Of a stretch of DNA of 64,000 bases, positions 62,283-64,000 are shown piece after piece. The DNA comes from Polytrichum commune (Eukaryota > Streptophyta > Polytrichopsida > Polytrichales > Polytrichaceae). Below the pieces are notes generated by a model that was not told the origin of the DNA, searched no databases, and saw nothing but the letters and a program-made list of their open reading frames with translations. The position numbers and the translations under genes are program-made. The stretch spans positions 17,203,001 through 17,267,000 of the forward strand of contig OX485807.1 of assembly GCA_950295325.1 (NCBI GenBank). The letters run 5' to 3'. The stretch's first letter is position 1. Each line of letters opens with the position of its first letter.

Positions 62283-62512
62283 ACAGGGAGAACCGGTTGC
62301 TAGTTACAGGTAAACTGGTTGAGTTTGAGAAAGACCGAGTTGAATTTCAAGACTTCAGGAAAATTACCCATCATTCTAGAGGAATTTATAAGAATATACC
62401 CTGATTTTAATTAAAGAAGAACCAAAAGATGTCGACATGTAAGTGGTTGGACTTGGAAACACTAGGACATTGGCCCGATTATGCCCAAAAATCTTCACAA
62501 ACATTGTCAACT
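62283..62512 (-). repeat. Dispersed repeat family 'CCGGTTGA', copy 3
   Basis: Reverse orientation relative to 2165 and 54449. Blocks 'acagggagaaccgg', 'aactggttgagtttgag', 'aggaaaattacc', 'aatttataagaatatacc' and 'ttatgcccaaaaatcttc' are complements of those in 54449-54693. Confidence 0.62.
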
Positions 62513-62689
62513 TAGCAAATTCAGTTGTGGTTTGGTTTTCTAACACTTACTGAGAAGGCAGTAGTTAACATTGACCTCCACATAGGTTGGTGTTGATTCA
62601 CCCCAATCTTAAGTTTAGGTTACACTGATTCAAGGCCTCTGACCTAGGGGATGTTTTAGTTCGATTGGCAACATCGAGGTTCGATAGTA

Positions 62690-63294
62690 CAGTAATCTCC
62701 CACTTAAGTACGCACCCGTTTAAGTACGCATCCCGGTTAAGTGCGCAAATTATGTGACAAAATTCAGGGTTCATATTTTATTGTTTGAGCATGTCATGTA
62801 GAGTCTTTTGCCGCGAATGCACGAATTTTTTACACTTGACATTCAATGTCAGTTTGTTAATGTTTTGTCGAAACGTCTCAAACAATCGTCGCATTTCATC
62901 ATACATTTGTCCAACTTCTGTTTGAACATCGGAGCAAAGCAATTGGTCGTCGTTGTCAAAGAGCTTCAAAGCCTTTGAAGTTAGTAGTACTTCAGATTCA
63001 AGAACTGTCTCAACATGCTGGATTTCGTGATCGATAGGTGGTTCATCTTCTGAGGTTGTCGAAGCTTGTCCATCAACATCAAGCCTCAATGGGAAGGGGA
63101 TTGAACAAAACCAACGGCTTCGTTAGCACCCTAGCATGTATTCTTTAGGGGTAAGCTAGATGGGTATTAAACGGTTACTTTTTTCCGACTAGCCCAATCT
63201 GGAACACTGGCGATATGAATAAAGTACACACCTACCAGCTAAGTGTGCACCAACGGCTCCGGTTCAAAGTGCATACTTAAGTGGGAGATTACTG
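62690..63294 (-). mobile_element. pogo/Tigger-like DNA transposon, internally deleted, TA duplication
   Basis: A 605-bp element with inverted ends CAGTAATCTCCCACTTAAGT (about 25 bp with one mismatch), flanked by TA on both sides (62688-62689 and 63295-63296). CAGT-starting ends with a TA duplication are the signature of pogo/Tigger members of Tc1/mariner. Three TTAAGTRCGCA-type motifs follow one another inside the left end (62705-62750), and related motifs lie inside the right end. These are likely transposase-binding sites. The inside keeps the C-terminal part of a transposase on the minus strand (see next entry), so this is a deletion derivative rather than a simple MITE. Confidence 0.8.
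62778..63089 (-). pseudogene. C-terminal remnant of a pogo/Tigger-type transposase
   Basis: A 103-codon open frame ending in TAA, inside the inverted ends of the element. It is acidic in the first half (TTSEDEPPIDHE), then helical and charged (EVGQMYDEMRRLFETF), and ends SRQKTLHDMLKQ. That resembles the '..RQTTLDDFF' tail common in Tigger/CENP-B-like transposases. The helix-turn-helix DNA-binding domains and the DDE catalytic domain are absent, so it cannot be active. Assignment rests on the tail pattern plus the element's termini. Confidence 0.55.
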
Positions 63295-63361
63295 TAATAA
63301 TCGTCGTTTTCGTCCTCCCCTCTCGTAGTCTGTCATCCCTTTTAATAGGTGTTGTGAACAA

Positions 63362-63736
63362 AGGCACCACGGGCCTTGGCTTGGTGGTTAGGGCTCATGG
63401 CCCCCAATGAGGAGGTTGTGGGTTCTATTCCCCATGCCGGCGTGGTGCTCACCACCTTAGTCCACCCAACTTTGGTGGGGGGTCCTTGGACCTTGTTGTA
63501 TGGGTACCTCAAAGCCCTTTGGGGGGATACCATGTCCGGTATCTTCAAGGCACTAGTGGCTAGCTAGGAACTAGTATAGTGTGTCACTATAGTGTCCATC
63601 CTCGAAAGGGGAGAGTAGTATTGTCCCAATGTCCCCTTGTCCAGTGGGCATCGGGTCATTGGCATTACGAACGGACACTTCATTCACGCCGGCCCCTTGC
63701 TAAAAAGGGACCGGAGTTTCTATCTATCTATCTATT
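63362..63736 (+). mobile_element. tRNA-derived SINE, complete, with 11-bp target duplications
   Basis: It is flanked by perfect 11-bp direct repeats GTTGTGAACAA (63351-63361 and 63737-63747). Near the 5' end are an A-box-like TTGGCTTGGTGGTTAG (about 63376) and a B-box-like GGGTTCTATTCCC (about 63420), spaced as in a tRNA promoter. The body is about 300 bp of tRNA-unrelated sequence, and the 3' end is a (TATC)n simple tail. Internal promoter, simple tail and duplications together identify a SINE mobilised by a LINE. The intact duplications suggest a fairly recent insertion. Confidence 0.82.
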
Positions 63737-63747
63737 GTTGTGAACAA

Positions 63748-64000
63748 TCACGCACTCAATTATAGGCCAGCCATGTCCTCGAGGCACTGTGAAGGAAGGG
63801 TGTGTGGTCGTGGGCAAACCGCATCCAAGCCATCCATTCACAAAGCCCCATCCTACGGTTTATGAAACTACTTGGGAGGGGAACTTCGTTGGGAACCCTC
63901 TCGGAACCTTCAAAATCCATCACAAATGCTCTCATATAAGCGATTAAAATCCATTTCATTTCAAGGGTTGGTCATCATAAGGGGCTTTGAATTGATGGCT
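63748..64000. other. Gene-free stretch at window end
   Basis: No feature was recognised. Confidence 0.4.

Overview
The window is nuclear DNA of a land plant (or close relative). The basis is spliced genes with GT-AG introns of about 120-850 bp, a plant-specific pectin-synthesis enzyme (GAUT family), a plant NRT1/PTR-family transporter, and an interstitial block of the plant telomere repeat (CCCTAAA). The lineage within plants cannot be fixed from this sequence alone. The moderate introns and dense field of decayed DNA transposons would fit a seedless plant, but that is only an impression.

Layout: 1 to about 22.6 kb is a gene-free, AT-rich repeat field. About 22.9 to 40.1 kb is a gene island of higher GC. 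40.3 to 64 kb is again gene-free repeat field. The island holds three supported genes. The first is a six-exon NPF/POT proton-coupled transporter on + (25096-29292, about 706 aa). The second is a probably single-coding-exon gene on + for a small, disordered basic protein of unknown function with four 16-residue repeats (30821-31399, 192 aa). The third is a ten-exon galacturonosyltransferase of family GT8 on - (33159-38082, 727 aa) with a probable 5' leader intron and a GC-rich, CT-microsatellite-bearing leader/promoter up to about 40 kb. The small gene and the GAUT gene converge. Nothing shows a functional link between the three.

The repeat field is dominated by one family of about 500-bp miniature inverted-repeat elements (TIR GGGCCACTTCACACACGAG, 3-bp target duplications TTA or TCA, so PIF/Harbinger-like). 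At least ten copies or fragments lie in 64 kb. One of them is a fused head-to-head palindrome of 927 bp (8329-9255). A second, related MITE (12640-13001) has a similar terminus and TTA duplications. Other elements are a pogo/Tigger-like element keeping the C-terminal tail of a transposase (62690-63294), a complete tRNA-derived SINE with 11-bp target duplications (63362-63736), a possible second SINE head, remnants of a LINE with an RNase H domain (41158 to about 42440), several foldback elements, and several two- to three-copy dispersed repeat families. Tandem repeats of 35, 48 and 61 bp and many microsatellites are also present. No tRNA, rRNA, CRISPR or organellar gene block was recognised.

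No clearly new biological system was found. The most interesting items are the palindromic MITE, the repeat-bearing small protein, the pogo-like element, the SINE with intact duplications, and the telomere block bounded by an 11-bp direct repeat.
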